From Hermatobates lingyangjiaoensis (lineage: Eukaryota; Arthropoda; Insecta; Hemiptera; Hermatobatidae), in contig JAPFBL010000364.1 of NCBI GenBank assembly GCA_026182355.1, forward strand, positions 310,001 to 374,000: a DNA stretch of 64,000 bases. The letters run 5' to 3'. Both the position numbers and the translations under genes were made by a program. This document shows, in pieces, positions 51,200-63,348 of the stretch (the first letter of the stretch is position 1; each line of letters starts with the position of its first letter). The notes under the pieces are model-generated. The model saw only the letters and a list, made by a program, of their open reading frames with translations. It did not search any database and was not told the origin of the DNA.

Positions 51200-52740
51200 A
51201 AAGATAGATGAGTTTTGAAACCAGTTGAACAGAAAAGGGAATTTGAGAGATAAAAGTTTATTATGCTTATAATATTTGCCTTGGAATAAAATCGTTGCAT
51301 CAGCACGCTACATCATGAAGTAAGAATGGAATTGTTAAACTACTAATGATAGAATGATCTACATTTTATCTTTTATTAGACGACCCCTTTTGTCACTCAG
51401 TGTTAAGAAATTATAGCAACCGTTAATAACATGCATTCAGTGAATGCGATTGACAGGAATAACTGTTATTGCTATTTCTTGTTATTAAGCCATGAAAGCA
51501 AAGATTATTATATGGTCCAAGAATTTAATATAGTATTCTTAACATGAATCAATATATATATACGTAATTACGTGAACTAAAAAAACGTCGTTTAAACAAC
51601 AATAAGATTTCCAAAAATGGGACTCAGATCATTCCTTGAAAAACTTGTCAAGTTTATTCTATAACATAAATAGATTTTATATCGAGAGTCCTTAATTTTA
51701 CTTGACTTATGTTGAGAGAATGAATTTTTCATTCTTCTTTCTTTTTAATGCCATTATTTGTAAAGTAATATATTACAGGTTTCTTTAATATTTATTTGAA
51801 TGATTCGTCATAAACTGGAATTAAGAGGTGTTCACTATGTGTGCAAATGTTCATTCACTATGTATCAATGTTTACTTGTGTGCAAATATTTAAACATGAA
51901 CATCAGAGTTTTATAAGTATATAAATTATTATGGAGAAACAAAGAAACAGTGAATAAGTCATAAAGAGATATAATAATAATAATAAGAATAATATAATTA
52001 TTATTATAATAATTAATAATATTAGCCTGTGTTTTAATCTGAAACTAAAAATATTATATTTAACTAATTCATTTTAATGATGCTTTCTTTATACAAAGAA
52101 GAGCGTATTTTATAACAAAAAATAATGTTTATATGGGATTCGTTTTTTTGACAATAACTTTATTCTTGAAAATCTTAGTTAGAAATTATATGGGAAAGGG
52201 ACTTTAAATTGCGAGGAAGGCAAAGCCGTGAAGGTAGAGAGCTCAGTCTGTGAAATACACAGATAGATGAAATAGGTTGTAAAACACCCGCTGCATTACT
52301 AGGTCTTAGTTCTTTCACTAGAAAAGGTGAAAACTTGCTTTATATATGTTTTAGCAAAAGAATAAGGAGACTTTGTATTAATGCATGGACACATTAAGTA
52401 CTAGCTCACGAGGTAAGCCGGTCACTGCAGGCAAACTCCAGAGCAAAATGTATTTATCTACAGCCAGCTTATAAATCAAACTTTCTCAACTCCTGCTACT
52501 TCTTCACTATCATGAAAACAACTCTGCTCATATATCCTTGTTGTTGGCATTGAATGATGGTAGCGTAATGTCTCCGCAACATGTGCACTTTAATGAAAAA
52601 GGAGACACAAAAGAGGCTTATAACTGCGTTTTTAGTATTGTGTTCTAAGGTCATTACCCATCTAAGCACAAGTGTTCTCCTTGATATAAATAACTTCTAT
52701 AGGCATTAAATAAATTCGTTTTGTTTTCATTCTAGTAGTT
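51200..52740. other. AT-rich non-coding, nothing recognised
   Basis: Contains (TAA)/(TTA) imperfect runs near 51967-52025. No gene seen. Confidence 0.5.
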
Positions 52741-52969
52741 TCAACAATATAATGAACATTACTGGTGACGATGGGAAATTTAAAAAATTACGTCTCCACA
52801 CGAAAGAGCTTTCCACACGAAAGAACAACGAGTTTCGAACTCTTAGTGTTCTTCTTCAGGTTACATCTGCACTGATGAGAGTGGTTAGGAAGTATCGCAC
52901 TATATCAGATTGGACGAGTATTGAATTACCAGTGACACTGATGACGAGATCTAGAAAATGTTGATAACA

Positions 52970-53095
52970 TTTATTTGTTCTCTAATTTTGATTATCATAA
53001 ATCGTACTTCAACTTATAATAAGCAAATTTATTTTTCTAAATAACTAACTGGTAAAGTAATTTAGCGTGGATCAGCTCTATCATTTAGAAAAAAA
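52970..53095 (+). repeat. Dispersed repeat pair member (partner 50925-51050)
   Basis: Ordered similarity to 50925-51050 over about 120 bp. Before it (52790-52960) phrases such as CAGGTTACATCTGCACTGAT and a 70-codon open stretch may belong to the same element; no protein family recognised. Confidence 0.7.
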
Positions 53096-53099
53096 AAAC

Positions 53100-54035
53100 G
53101 ATTTCCAGGATAAATTCTAGGGTGACTGGAATAAAGGACTAATCCTGTAATTAAACTTCGTCATACCGAAAATACATCATAAATGTTTGTGAAAAAATGT
53201 GCAAAGAAAAAGAATATAAGTAATTCTCTTCAATAAGTAAATCTCTTGGACACATCCTCATCAGAACCTGATTACCTGGGAATTCATTGAGTATTCGTCT
53301 CATATCATCAGATCATTGAGTATTACCTGGGAATTCAGTGGGAGAAGTATTTAAAACCAGGGGTCAGACTTGTTTGGGAAAACTTCATTGAGTTATTTAA
53401 AACGGAATGTTGACCCTTGTTCAAGTATTATAATCTTGAGAACGGAATGAAATGTTTTGATTGGTTCATTGTAGGGGTCACAAGTAAAGCGTGCCTCTTG
53501 TGGCAATTGTATCTTGCTCACAAAAAGGAGGTAACATTTCTTGAGATTACTTAAGAGAATGGAATAAAAATGCCGTATATTTGAGGACGAATGAAGAGAA
53601 GTATTGATCTTTGTTTAAAGTGCAGTTTAGTTAATATAAAATGAGAATATTTCATCTGTGACACAGTGAAGTGGTACTTGATTCACGGCCAGCACGCCGT
53701 TAGCATTGCCATGTTTTAACTCTTCATATTCATCCCAGCTCTATACTTGACTTTGTATTTCGCTAAACATATTCAGGTCACATCTCAAAAATATCAAAAT
53801 CATTCTAGGTCATGTACTCAATGGTACATCAGACTCATCTAGCTGATGAAATATCTCAATGCTTGCATGCAGATTACTCATGCATGAAGCCATGAAAAAT
53901 CATGCAGCTCGAAAAGTCACATGAGGAGTATTGATTAAGTTATTGCTTAGTTTCAGTATAATATCAAAAAAGAATAAATTTAGAAAAGTAATATTATTTC
54001 CAATGTTTGTTATTTCTTAAAACACATGCGTTTTT
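53100..54035. other. Non-coding, small duplication only
   Basis: 'ATTACCTGGGAATTCA' occurs twice (53271, 53329) with 'TCATTGAGTATT', a local duplication. Nothing else recognised. Confidence 0.5.
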
Positions 54036-54044
54036 ATTTATTAA

Positions 54045-54049
54045 GATAT

Positions 54050-54096
<47 letters not shown>

Positions 54097-54325
54097 CAGA
54101 AAAAAAAAGTTTATCGGGACTCGGTTAGTTCTTCAGGTTCAAATTAAACTCCCATTGCCAACGTTTTGGTCTTTATTTAAAATCTTTTTCATAGGCAGAA
54201 GTATAAATTTTGAAACAGAAAAACTAAGTATTACATTACAAATTATTTTACAAAGAAAAATAGTATGTGGATTTTAACAACAACTGTAGTCTGAATGAAC
54301 ACGTGACACTCAGACGTGTCACGTC
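54045..54325 (+). repeat. (TA)n plus foldback family 3 left arm
   Basis: (TA)n to about 54096, then GTTTATCGGGACTCGGTTAG, TTCTTCAGGTTCAAATTAAA, GCCAACGTTTTGGTC, CATAGGCAGAAGTATAAATT and an arm extending to CATTCAGACT-type sequence and ACACGTGACACTCAG. Open frame through it is explained by the repeat. Confidence 0.85.
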
Positions 54326-54429
54326 AAATATATATATGTTTTAAGGCAGCGGGTAACTGGGACCGCACGCATGGACCTACTAACTCTGCTCTCCTATTGG
54401 TCACCATTTCAACGAATTTTATATATATA

Positions 54430-54785
54430 TAGGTGTGTTCTCTAATCGGGGTTCGGTCAATTTTCCAGGATAAAAAATCAAACTCTCGTTGGCAACGTTT
54501 CGGTTTTATTTAAAACCTTTTTCATAGGCAGAAGTAAGAATTTTTTAACTAAGAAAATGAAATTTACATTATTTAAAGGATCAACAATGTTAACCGGTCT
54601 AGTCGAAGGTTTTGTCCGGTTAACATTGTTGTTCCTTTAAATAATGTAAATTTCATTTTCTTAGTTAAAAAATTCTTACTTCTGCCTATGAAAAAGGTTT
54701 TAAATAAAACCGAAACGTTGCCAACGAGAGTTTGATTTTTTATCCTGGAAAATTGACCGAACCCCGATTAGAGAACATCGGTATC
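54430..54785. repeat. Foldback family 3, best-preserved palindrome
   Basis: Arms of about 160 bp, nearly perfect: GTTCTCTAATCGGGGTTCGG, TCAATTTTCCAGGATAAAAA, CGTTGGCAACGTTTCGGTTT, CATAGGCAGAAGTAAGAATT, AATTTACATTATTTAAAGGA and the reverse series, centred near 54605. The right end AGAGAACA is the reverse of the left TGTTCTCT. Confidence 0.92.
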
Positions 54786-54789
54786 TACA

Positions 54790-55560
54790 TCGGTTTTAAA
54801 ATTTGCATTATATTTTCTTTAACTATGTTATTTTTCATAATAATTTTTTTGTTTTTGACCTGTTTTATAAGTGTGGTTGGATAGTCAGTCTTGTATCATT
54901 TTTTATTGTTAGTACCTCAGAGGTTAGAATAATTTATGGTAATAGTTAAAAGACGGTCATGTCTCGTTGATATAGGAGTCCTAGACCCATTACAATGTAT
55001 TATAGTCTAAGAGCATTGATACATTTTTAATTAACCTTCTTGATATATTTTTCACCTCCACTAGTGTTTTAAACAAAATTATTTATAGATATAAGTTAGT
55101 TTGAATTTTTTTAATAATATTATTTTTAATTTCTATGAATCTCTGATGATAATCAACTCTTGCATAACAGCTTTAAAATTAAAGACCTAATATCTAAAAA
55201 AGTGTAATTATGATTATTAAAAAAATGCATTTACCAACATTTCATTATTATATATTTTTCAACTACAAAGGTTTCCTTGTCTCAAAGAATGATGTATGGA
55301 AAGAATAATGAAGTTGTTTTTAAATTTCATTTGAATCCTTTTATTGATTTTAATTAGAATCAGTAATCAATTGCTTAAGATTTTAATTATTGAAATCTCA
55401 AAATAGATTCATTCATAAAAGTAACAAGAAAGAATAACTAATTGTAGTATTTATTATGCGTTTTATATATTTTTTCCGTCTCCCGCATAAAATCTAGGGG
55501 CTCGACTTTGTTTTTAACCTTGAATGTGACTATTATTATGCACATTATATAATCCTATTA
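54790..55560. other. AT-rich non-coding, nothing recognised
   Basis: No coding or repeat signal. Confidence 0.5.
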
Positions 55561-55562
55561 AA

Positions 55563-56085
55563 AGATTTCACATAAACACGTGAAATAACAATCAATGATC
55601 AAACCACATTATGAAATGGGAAAACAAGACTGAGATCTTTCAACCGTAACAAGTGGTCTTTGTCAGAGTCAAAAACCCAACTGAAACACTAGTTGCAGAA
55701 AATATCTAGTGAGGAGTTGAGAAGAATGGGAGGGAATTTAATAGATCAAATATTATAAACATTAGTAATGGTCTCTTCAAACTTGATACTTTCGTTACGT
55801 GGGCAATAGCCTCTTCTAAGAGGGTTGACAGCTAGCGGATAGTTTTTTACTCTTTCTTACTGTAATCCTTTGTTTCCCCAAACATCCCTTTCTGGACATT
55901 AGTCCTTTCCTGCTCTTTCACCCTTTTGAAACGCCACTCTTCCCTCCCACTCTTCTCAACCCCTCACTAGATGGTTCTGCACATAGTGTTTCAATTGGGT
56001 TTTTGACTCTGATGAAGACCGCTTGTTACCGTTGAAAGATCTTAGTCTTGTTTTCCTATTTCATATTATGATTTGATCATTGATA
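55563..56085. repeat. Foldback family 1, palindrome with 300-bp interior
   Basis: Left arm AGATTTCACATAAACACGTG to GAGTCAAAAACCCAACTGAA; right arm TTTCAATTGGGTTTTTGACT to TTTGATCATTGAT. The interior has its own outer inverted pair (CACTAGTTGCAGAA...GAATGGGAGGG / CCCTCCCACTCTTCTCAACC...). This is the only family 1 copy with an extended interior, perhaps closest to the ancestral form. Confidence 0.85.
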
Positions 56086-56089
56086 TTAT

Positions 56090-57590
56090 CCTATATAATA
56101 TTACGCTAGTACCAGCTTGTGTCACACCCAAGTGTGACCGATGTTACCCGAGTAAGACAGATGTGACACGAGAGTGGTCGAAGTTTAAACGAGTGGGGCC
56201 AAAGTACCCATCACATACTAATGTTGAAATAAAATTGCAATTTAGAAATTTATTTTAAAAAAAATGCATTGTTATAATGAGTTAACATGATATTTTAGAA
56301 AAATAAAATTGTTTAATGTAAAAATTTAACCCCAAATATATATTTTCTAATACATCCATGGTATGGTTATGGAACAAAGTGTTTGACTAATCAAACAAAA
56401 CATCGATTGATTGTTAACGAGTTTGATGTTGTGTTTACTTATAATAAAGTGGAATGTAGGCTACTACAGTTTTTTTAGTTTAGGTTTTAATTTATGTTCG
56501 AATAGAATATATAACAGCTAAAGCAGTACAGTAGGCAGTCTGTCGGGATGGCTATTATATTAATAATTAAATCCCAAATTAAGTTTAACTAAAGTTAACC
56601 AGACGTTCACTTATTGTTATTCGGTAAGAAGTTGGCCGGGTTAGCTAGTCATAAGTAATATGATAATAATATGAAACAAGTACATGGTCGATGCAATTTA
56701 TTTTGTAATAAGTTACTTAAAATGAAATAATTCATGCTATTTTTCACAGTTTTTACGATTGTTACGTTACTTTTGTCCTTATGTTCCCATTTTTTTTAAT
56801 TACACGTTAATTTTAACCATATATATTTATTTAAAGAAACTAACTTAAATTTATCGATGTCACCTTTTCAAAAATTCAATTTCAACAAAAACAAAAGATT
56901 TCATTCACTAATGACTTATTTAAGAGAAAGTTTAAAATTCATTTGAAACAGTTGAATATTCATTATGAGAGCAACCTCTAGATTTATGTTCAACCTTCTG
57001 TTTTGCATAAAACTACTATCTTTCATGAGAAAAAAATCGCTTTTTAAATTAAAATGTCTGAAATCTGAAAATCTTTAAGATGAACGCTTAAAGGTATCTA
57101 TCTTGTAGATAAATTATTCATTTAGAGAAATTTTTTTTTTAAAAAATAATTTATTATTTAAAATATTAGATATTATTTATATTTCTATAACTGAAATAAT
57201 AATATTGAATTAAATAAAAAGTTTGAACTTTTGTCACCTTGTATCAGTGTTTCTCTAAGTTTTTGACGTCGCAACGTATCTATGTTAGAGTTAACTACAA
57301 CTTTGGGGAACTCGTTTCTTTTTTTATGAAAAAGACACTCTTAAAAAATATTAATTTCTCGTATAGTATCAGATACTAAAGGAGTTTAAAGTTGATAGTA
57401 GTGCCATATTTCCTTCTTGAAATCAATGATGTTTGTAATGATTTTTAATATTTTTGGTATATTGTGATTTTACTGAAATAATTAAGAATATCAGAAAAAT
57501 TGAAAGAAGGAGGCTATTTGAAATGAAATAATGAATAATTATTTCATCGCTAAATGAAATAATTTATGTGGCATTGATTGGAACGACAGT
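56090..57590. other. AT-rich non-coding; holds one direct-repeat member
   Basis: The segment 56819-56874 recurs at 58692. An open stretch at 56073-56258 (GTGTGACCGATGTTACCCGA etc.) shows loose internal repetition and no protein similarity. Confidence 0.5.
56819..56874 (+). repeat. Direct repeat, member 1
   Basis: ATATATATTTATTTAAAGAA, ACTAACTTAAATTTATCGAT, GTCACCTTTTCAAAAA: identical over about 56 bp to 58692-58747. Confidence 0.85.
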
Positions 57591-57592
57591 AA

Positions 57593-57595
<3 letters not shown>

Positions 57596-57641
<46 letters not shown>

Positions 57642-58130
57642 GTAAGGAGGTGAAATGCATTTAGGCACATAGTGCTATTCTTCTTGGACACTACCCTGGC
57701 ACTGTTTACCATATTACCTCAGGCTAGGCCATTCATTTCCTTACGTAAGGCACCCTTACTTTAGACCAGGGCTTCTTAAACTGTGGGTCGCGACCCCCAG
57801 GGGGGTCGCGATACTACTGAAAGGGGGTCGCAAAGATCTGATGCTTTGATACTGATACTGATACTGATATAATTATATATATATGTGAAATGAATGGGTA
57901 CGTATTCTTTAATCCTTATTTTATTTACATTGTAAAATAGTGCGATATTACATCTACATCTACGGTTAATATATATTTCATTATATGGAGGAGGAGGTCG
58001 TTTAAAATTTCCTAAGCTTGAAGGGGGTCGCAATATAAAAAAGTTTAAGAAGCTCTGCTTTAGACAGTAAGGCTTAGTCATTCTAAAAAGGCGCCAAACA
58101 CTCCTAGTTTAGTTCCGCGTCTCCCACACA
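57596..58130 (-). mobile_element. Poly-A-tailed retrosequence, split by a hAT insertion
   Basis: A run of 45 T at 57596-57640 is the poly-A tail of a minus-strand retroposed sequence. Its body is 57641-57766 and, beyond the hAT at 57767-58057, about 58066-58130 (GGCGCCAAACACTCCTAGTT, AGTTCCGCGTCTCCCACAC). The two parts become continuous if the hAT and one 8-bp duplication are removed. No open frame or known RNA was recognised, so this could be a SINE, a processed 3' UTR or a non-coding RNA retrocopy. The tail length suggests a fairly recent insertion. Confidence 0.65.
57767..58057. mobile_element. Non-autonomous hAT element, 291 bp, perfect 8-bp TSD
   Basis: Left end CAGGGCTTCTTAAACTGTGG, then GTCGCGACCCCCAGGGGGGT; right end ...AAGTTTAAGAAGCTCTG, whose reverse CAGAGCTTCTTAAACTT matches it. 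Duplications CTTTAGAC at 57759-57766 and 58058-58065 are identical. Subterminal GGGGGTCGC motifs occur at both ends. No coding capacity for a transposase; a 101-codon minus-strand open stretch (57776-58081) spans the element and its flank by chance. Confidence 0.92.
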
Positions 58131-58334
58131 AACTTTAAACCTGTTTATTGTATTAACCAATTAATTCCTTAAATAAATACTTCAAATAGTAAGTAAAAAT
58201 TACTTTTTAATTTATTTTTGTATTTCTAATAATTACTTAATTAGTATAATGTAAAATATTATTATTTTCATAATTAGCAATTAAATAAAACGTTTTCACA
58301 AACTAGATAAACTAAACCCAAACCAAAACACACT

Positions 58335-58400
58335 TAAAAGATTTCACAGAAACTCACTACTATATTTCATCTGTCTCGTCATTAGGTACAAAAATGTAAG
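58335..58400 (-). repeat. Foldback family 10, left arm scrap
   Basis: ATTTCACAGAAACTCACTAC, TATATTTCATCTGTCTCGTC, ATTAGGTAC is the reverse of the right arms at 59225-59270 and 60790-60835. Confidence 0.65.
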
Positions 58401-58691
58401 GCGCCACGAGAAAGGCGACTTTTATAGTTGCTTCTCTGCAAGTTTATTTTCATAATATTAAAAATAATTAATTAATTCGTAAATAATTACTAAACATTTA
58501 ACACATTATGATAAAGCTTTGATAGATCTATTTTCAGTTATTTTAACTACATATGTTATAGCGTAAAAAATTTAAAATACTAATCAGTATTATTTACATT
58601 CATTAACATATAGTTATAAAAATCAAGTACAAATCTGTTTGTTTGTGTGTTCTTTTCATATTTGAAAATTGGATATTGTGATATTTTAACA

Positions 58692-58747
58692 ATATATATT
58701 TATTTAAAGAAACTAACTTAAATTTATCGATGTCACCTTTTCAAAAA
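58692..58747 (+). repeat. Direct repeat, member 2
   Basis: Identical over about 56 bp to 56819-56874, 1.87 kb away; flanks differ on both sides. Confidence 0.85.
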
Positions 58748-59054
58748 AGGTGAATGTATATATACACATAAGTAGAAGTGGTCAAAATGTTATTCATATT
58801 TAGGATGAATCACTAGTTAGATTTTGGAACTATCTGATTCCCGAATTTCCTTTGAGAAATGTCCAAATGACATTCTTTTTTACAAATGTATACATAATTT
58901 GTTATATATATATATATATTGATATAGATTCTCGATGACTTATTATTTTAATTCAAACTGGGTTTTTGAGGATTTGATCCAAAGAGTGAACTACTGATTA
59001 TTAGTCGACGTTTAACCAAAAACTGTTGGGCATTTTCAAGGCTTTTTTTTTAAG

Positions 59055-59312
59055 ACAAGCTACTTAAGTAAGAAGCCTTTATCTAACAGCATACTTTGTT
59101 TATCAAACACTGGTATGATGCTGTTAGATAAATGTATCTAACTTAAGTAGTTTACCTTCAAAAAAAATATATTCTACGAACGAAATAAAGTAGATACACA
59201 TGTCTTCGGGAAGTTTCAGACATATCTTACTTGATGACGAGACAGTCAAAATAAACTAGTGAGTTTCTGTGATGTCATTTATGTTTATTCTTTCTGTGAA
59301 TATGTTTCCTAA
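59055..59312 (+). repeat. Foldback family 10, copy A
   Basis: An outer hairpin (CTACTTAAGTA ... TTATCTAACAGCATAC / GTATGATGCTGTTAGATAA ... CTTAAGTAG, 59060-59150) leads into TTCTACGAACGAAATAAAGT, CACATGTCTTCGGGAAGTTT, CTTGATGACGAGACAGTCAA, AATAAACTAGTGAGTTTCTG and GTGATGTCATTTATGTTTAT. Confidence 0.8.
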
Positions 59313-59319
59313 CCCCTGT

Positions 59320-60695
59320 GGTACTATGTTCAGTTATGTTGTTTTTCGGTTCTCACGTATCTATATTTATTGTGAATTTATATGTTATTGTTTTAAAAAT
59401 GAATAGAAGAAAACTCGTTAGGTGTTGTTGTTGAGGATTTGTGTTTATGGAGAAGAAGTTTTATGATTAAAGGTGGATTGAGAGGGAGCGAAAGTGGGTT
59501 TTAAAGGGCGGCTGGAAGCAGATCCATTTGAAGGCGGGATGAAGGAGATAGCCTGTGGAACAGCAGGTGACTCCCGATATACTGTCTGCTGTTAGTACAT
59601 TGTATTGACAGTTTGACAGATGCGGGAAATCCCGACTTTTGAGTAGGGTTCATGATGTGAGATATCCCCTTTTATTCGCCTCTTCTTTATCTAGCTATAT
59701 ATTATTCTATAGTCCAGAATAACATTTCTTTTTATAAAAATGACATTAATGAGTTTGGAGCCCACCCCATTAATCTCATCAAGCTAATATTTATTGTTTA
59801 TTAACGACTAATCTCAAATCATTTCAGTAAATCTCAAAAAAGGTTTTCATGACTTATAAATAAAATATTTTTTATGCACTACACAACAAATGTTGCTGGA
59901 TTCTTTGAGAGTTATCTGGTCAAAAAATTGAACTCTGCTCTCTAGCGTTTCAAAAATTTATATTTTAATTATCAAGGCTACAAGAAAATACACAATCTAT
60001 TATTAACAACAAAAAACTACAGATTAAAACGTAGAAAAAATGATAATAAATAATCATACCGTACAGCGATTGTAGAAGTTAAAACTGATAGGTTCCAGCA
60101 AACTAATGTTATAATCCGAGCAGGTTATGTAGTTGTTACTATCAAGCATAAAGAATTAACAGATATATAAGAGAAACATGAACTCAAATAAAATACGAAG
60201 GGAGTAAGCAAAGGTAAAAACAACATAAACAGTAGGTAACAATATGTGGTAACCATAGAAGAGACGGTTATGAAAGGAAGTTAGTGACATCAAGGTTCAG
60301 ACTTTTTAATAAAATCATAGTGCGATTCACTCATACCTTCTAAATCCTTTTGAATATTGCAATTGTTTTTGTCATTTTACTGATCCATACTAGGCGATGA
60401 AAGAAGGAACTTTTTTTTCTTTGTAAATGTAACTGAATAAAATTTCCAGTTCTTTTTTTTTTGTTATGTGATTATTTAAATAAACCACTGACTTGAGTAG
60501 TATCACTGATAAAATCAAGCAGATACTATTGATGTTTTATCTTTGTTCTGCGACTTCTTAAGTGGCCTACGGTTATTGAGCTTTGGAGACAATTTTTTTT
60601 TTCATTTAGAAGTGTTTTTACAGAACACAGTACAGGTTACAACGTTTGATCGATTAAATTCATATTTCATATATATGTAAATATCATAGTGTAAA
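59320..60695. other. Mostly non-coding; GC-richer body after family 10 copy A
   Basis: 59440-59640 (GAGAGGGAGCGAAAGTGGGT, GGCTGGAAGCAGATCC) loosely resembles 4385-4450 and may be the interior of a family 10 element. The rest shows nothing recognisable. Confidence 0.4.
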
Positions 60696-60699
60696 TGTC

Positions 60700-60890
60700 C
60701 TAACTTAAGTAGTTTACCTTCAAAAAAAGAATATTCTACGAACGAAATAAATTAGACACACATGTCTTCGGGAAGTCTCAGACATATCTTACCTGATGAC
60801 GAGACAGTCGAAATAAACTAGCGAGTTTCTGTGATGTCATTTATGTTTATTCTTTCTGTGAATGTAGTGAATATGTTTTCTAACAAGTTT
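60700..60890 (+). repeat. Foldback family 10, copy B
   Basis: AACTTAAGTAGTTTACCTTC, ATTCTACGAACGAAATAAAT, CACATGTCTTCGGGAAGTCT, CCTGATGACGAGACAGTCGA, AATAAACTAGCGAGTTTCTG: about 180 bp closely matching copy A. Confidence 0.85.
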
Positions 60891-61321
60891 TGAGGAAGGA
60901 TTGACTGATTTTTAATTTTCCATTTCCATTTGTATCATGGATATAGCTACTTTTTTGCCAATGTAATTTTAGACACTTTTTTTCTCCTTCTAAACTAATA
61001 TTAGAATATTATCATTTTGGCATTATACTGAAATTTCAATTTTTTCGCCTCTAGTACTATTCTAAGAACAAACTTTATCTCATTTGTTCTTTTGCACCCA
61101 TTTTGGTTGAGCTAGACGTATTACCGGGAGTATTATTGAGTGGTTGAATATAGTACTTCTTTCCGACGTCTTACATATAAGTTTTAATCGTATTGTGTAT
61201 TCAATTGATAAAAGTATGGCTCATTTATCTGTTGGTAGCTGTTCATCAGTCACATTGCTTTGAGTCTTAAGAGTACGTGGTGTCCTAATCGCCCTAGAAT
61301 TGATCATACCAATGTTGCTTA

Positions 61322-61640
61322 GGTTAGGTTATGTTGCAGTGGTGGTGCCACAAAGGGCCATACATAAGCCGATCATTGGTCTTTTGTGATACCACACAAT
61401 GAACATTCTATATTCTTAGACCTAAGCTTTGCCTAACTCAAGTGTATTCATGGTTGGGATCTTTAACGGCCACCTGACATCGTACAGGCTCAGGGCCGAC
61501 GGCTTAGTGTCCTCTCTGAGAGACACCGTGCTCAGATTTATTTACCTTCCACGTGAATAATTGAGGACCAGAGTGGGTATTAAACCCCGACCTACCAGTT
61601 CAGAGGCGAGCACGTTAACCACTGGGCTACTCTGGCCCGC
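61322..61640 (-). mobile_element. tRNA-derived SINE, long subfamily, near-complete
   Basis: On the minus strand: head GGGCCAGAGTAGCCCAGTGG, TTAACGTGCTCGCCTCTGAA, then TCTGAGCACGGTGTCTCTCA, GTCGGCCCTGAGCCTGTACG, ATGTCAGGTGGCCGTTAAAG, and the extended tail GTGTGGTATCACAAAAGACC, AATGATCGGC, TGGCACCACCACTGCAACAT. The tail links it to copies at 6262 and 37770. The B box is altered (GGGTTTAATACC). Confidence 0.85.
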
Positions 61641-61644
61641 ATAA

Positions 61645-63340
61645 CGTTGCATAACTTAGTAATCTAGTATAAGCTTGTATAAATAATTTCAAACTGTAAA
61701 ATAATAATAACCGGTATAAACATTTCTTTAAAAAAAATAATAGGAAAATAAAAGAACGTAATTTCATATCTTATAGCATATTACATTTAGAAGCTGTTGA
61801 ATTATTATCTGATAATAATATAAAATAACGAAATTTATATATGAACATCGAGTAAAATACTAAATTTGAAAAGAGAGTGGTGTGTTATCGGGAAATAATA
61901 AAAACCGGATTACAAGAGTAATTTACCATTTTTGCATTTCCTTCAAATCAAGTCGACCAATTTTATTATCAAGTTATAAAAAGGCATAAAAGAATTATTT
62001 TAATATTGTATTATCATTTAAAAGAACTTCTTTGAAAATGCTATAATAATACCGTAATTATTTTAACAGTTCAGGAGTTTTGACATGAAGAATAAACTAG
62101 CATGCAGATTTACCAACTAAAAGATGCAAAGCTATCTGTTATGAACATTGCATAATTAATGGTAGATCCCTTTTAAAAAGCAGATTACATTTTTTAATTT
62201 TTTTCATCATGGGAGAAATAGGTTGCCGACTGTATAAAATTCCTAGTTTCTACAGTTTTCTGTTGATAAGACCTTTTCTGCATTTCGTTATTTGACTCTT
62301 TGAGTACTTCTCAATCAGTCCATCCGGTTTATTCAGATTCATCCCTGATTTATTTTGAGAGTAAATAGTACTGAACTGAACAAAATGTACCTGTATTTAT
62401 GTAGTAATATCGAAATAACTATAGCTAGGATAAATTATATGTTTATAATTATGTGTTACCAAAGTGACACACAAAACTCAAATTATCTCACTCTTAACCG
62501 AATTCTACCAATTACAAGAAAGTTTGAAGTAATTAGTGTGTGAATAATGCACGTTAATAATTTGTTAGTACTTTGTTAAAAAAATTTAAGTTTTCAATTA
62601 AAAAACTTTAAGAAGGATTCTATGGGAAGTTTTCTACGATGTTGAGCAGAGTGGGTAGCTAAGTTTTTCCTCTTTTTTTTGGACATAAATTTAGAATCTC
62701 ATTTTTCATTTGATAAGTTAATTTATTTAAATCTTTTTTTGGGGGTCTGGCTGAATTAATTTTAAAAAAAGCTGCCTTAGCCCTTGGTTATTTGTGTTGA
62801 TTCTCTGTGGGGGTAATCGAAAGTTTATTATATTTTTATTCTTTAATTCTCATAACAAGACAATAATATATGCTGAATTTCGAGTTTCCAGAATGACTTT
62901 CAAGTGAGAAACACTTTTTGATATAAAATAATTTTCACATTTTCCAATATCCAGGACAAAATAATAAAGTACTTCCAATTTATCACTTTTGTTAAGATTA
63001 TAATTATCAAATTGTGCTATTAGTAATGAATTTACATAATTTTAAACTTTTATTCCTAAATCACTCAAAAATAGACTGCACTACAAAAATATATAAAAAG
63101 GCTTACGGGGGTGATAAAAGATATAAACCTGTTAAAATTTAAATATCATTTTTTCCCATGATCACTATGATTCAATTATAGTATGTAGAAAAATCATATG
63201 TCGAGTTATTTTGGCACTATTATTTATAATAGTGTACTGTTGACTTCATTAATGATAAATAATCTAGTATGCGTCAGTCGATGTAGTTTTTAGTGGTTTA
63301 AGTGTCATTGGAATAACTAACTACTTGAACTGATTAGATA
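61645..63340. other. AT-rich non-coding, nothing recognised
   Basis: No coding, RNA or repeat family signal. A 62-codon open stretch at 62355-62543 has no motif. Confidence 0.5.
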
Positions 63341-63348
63341 CTTTAAGC

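Noticed and set aside
52752..52964. 70-codon open frame near a CTGATGAG-type phrase
   Set aside because: No protein similarity, and the hairpin/GAAA context of the foldback core is missing.
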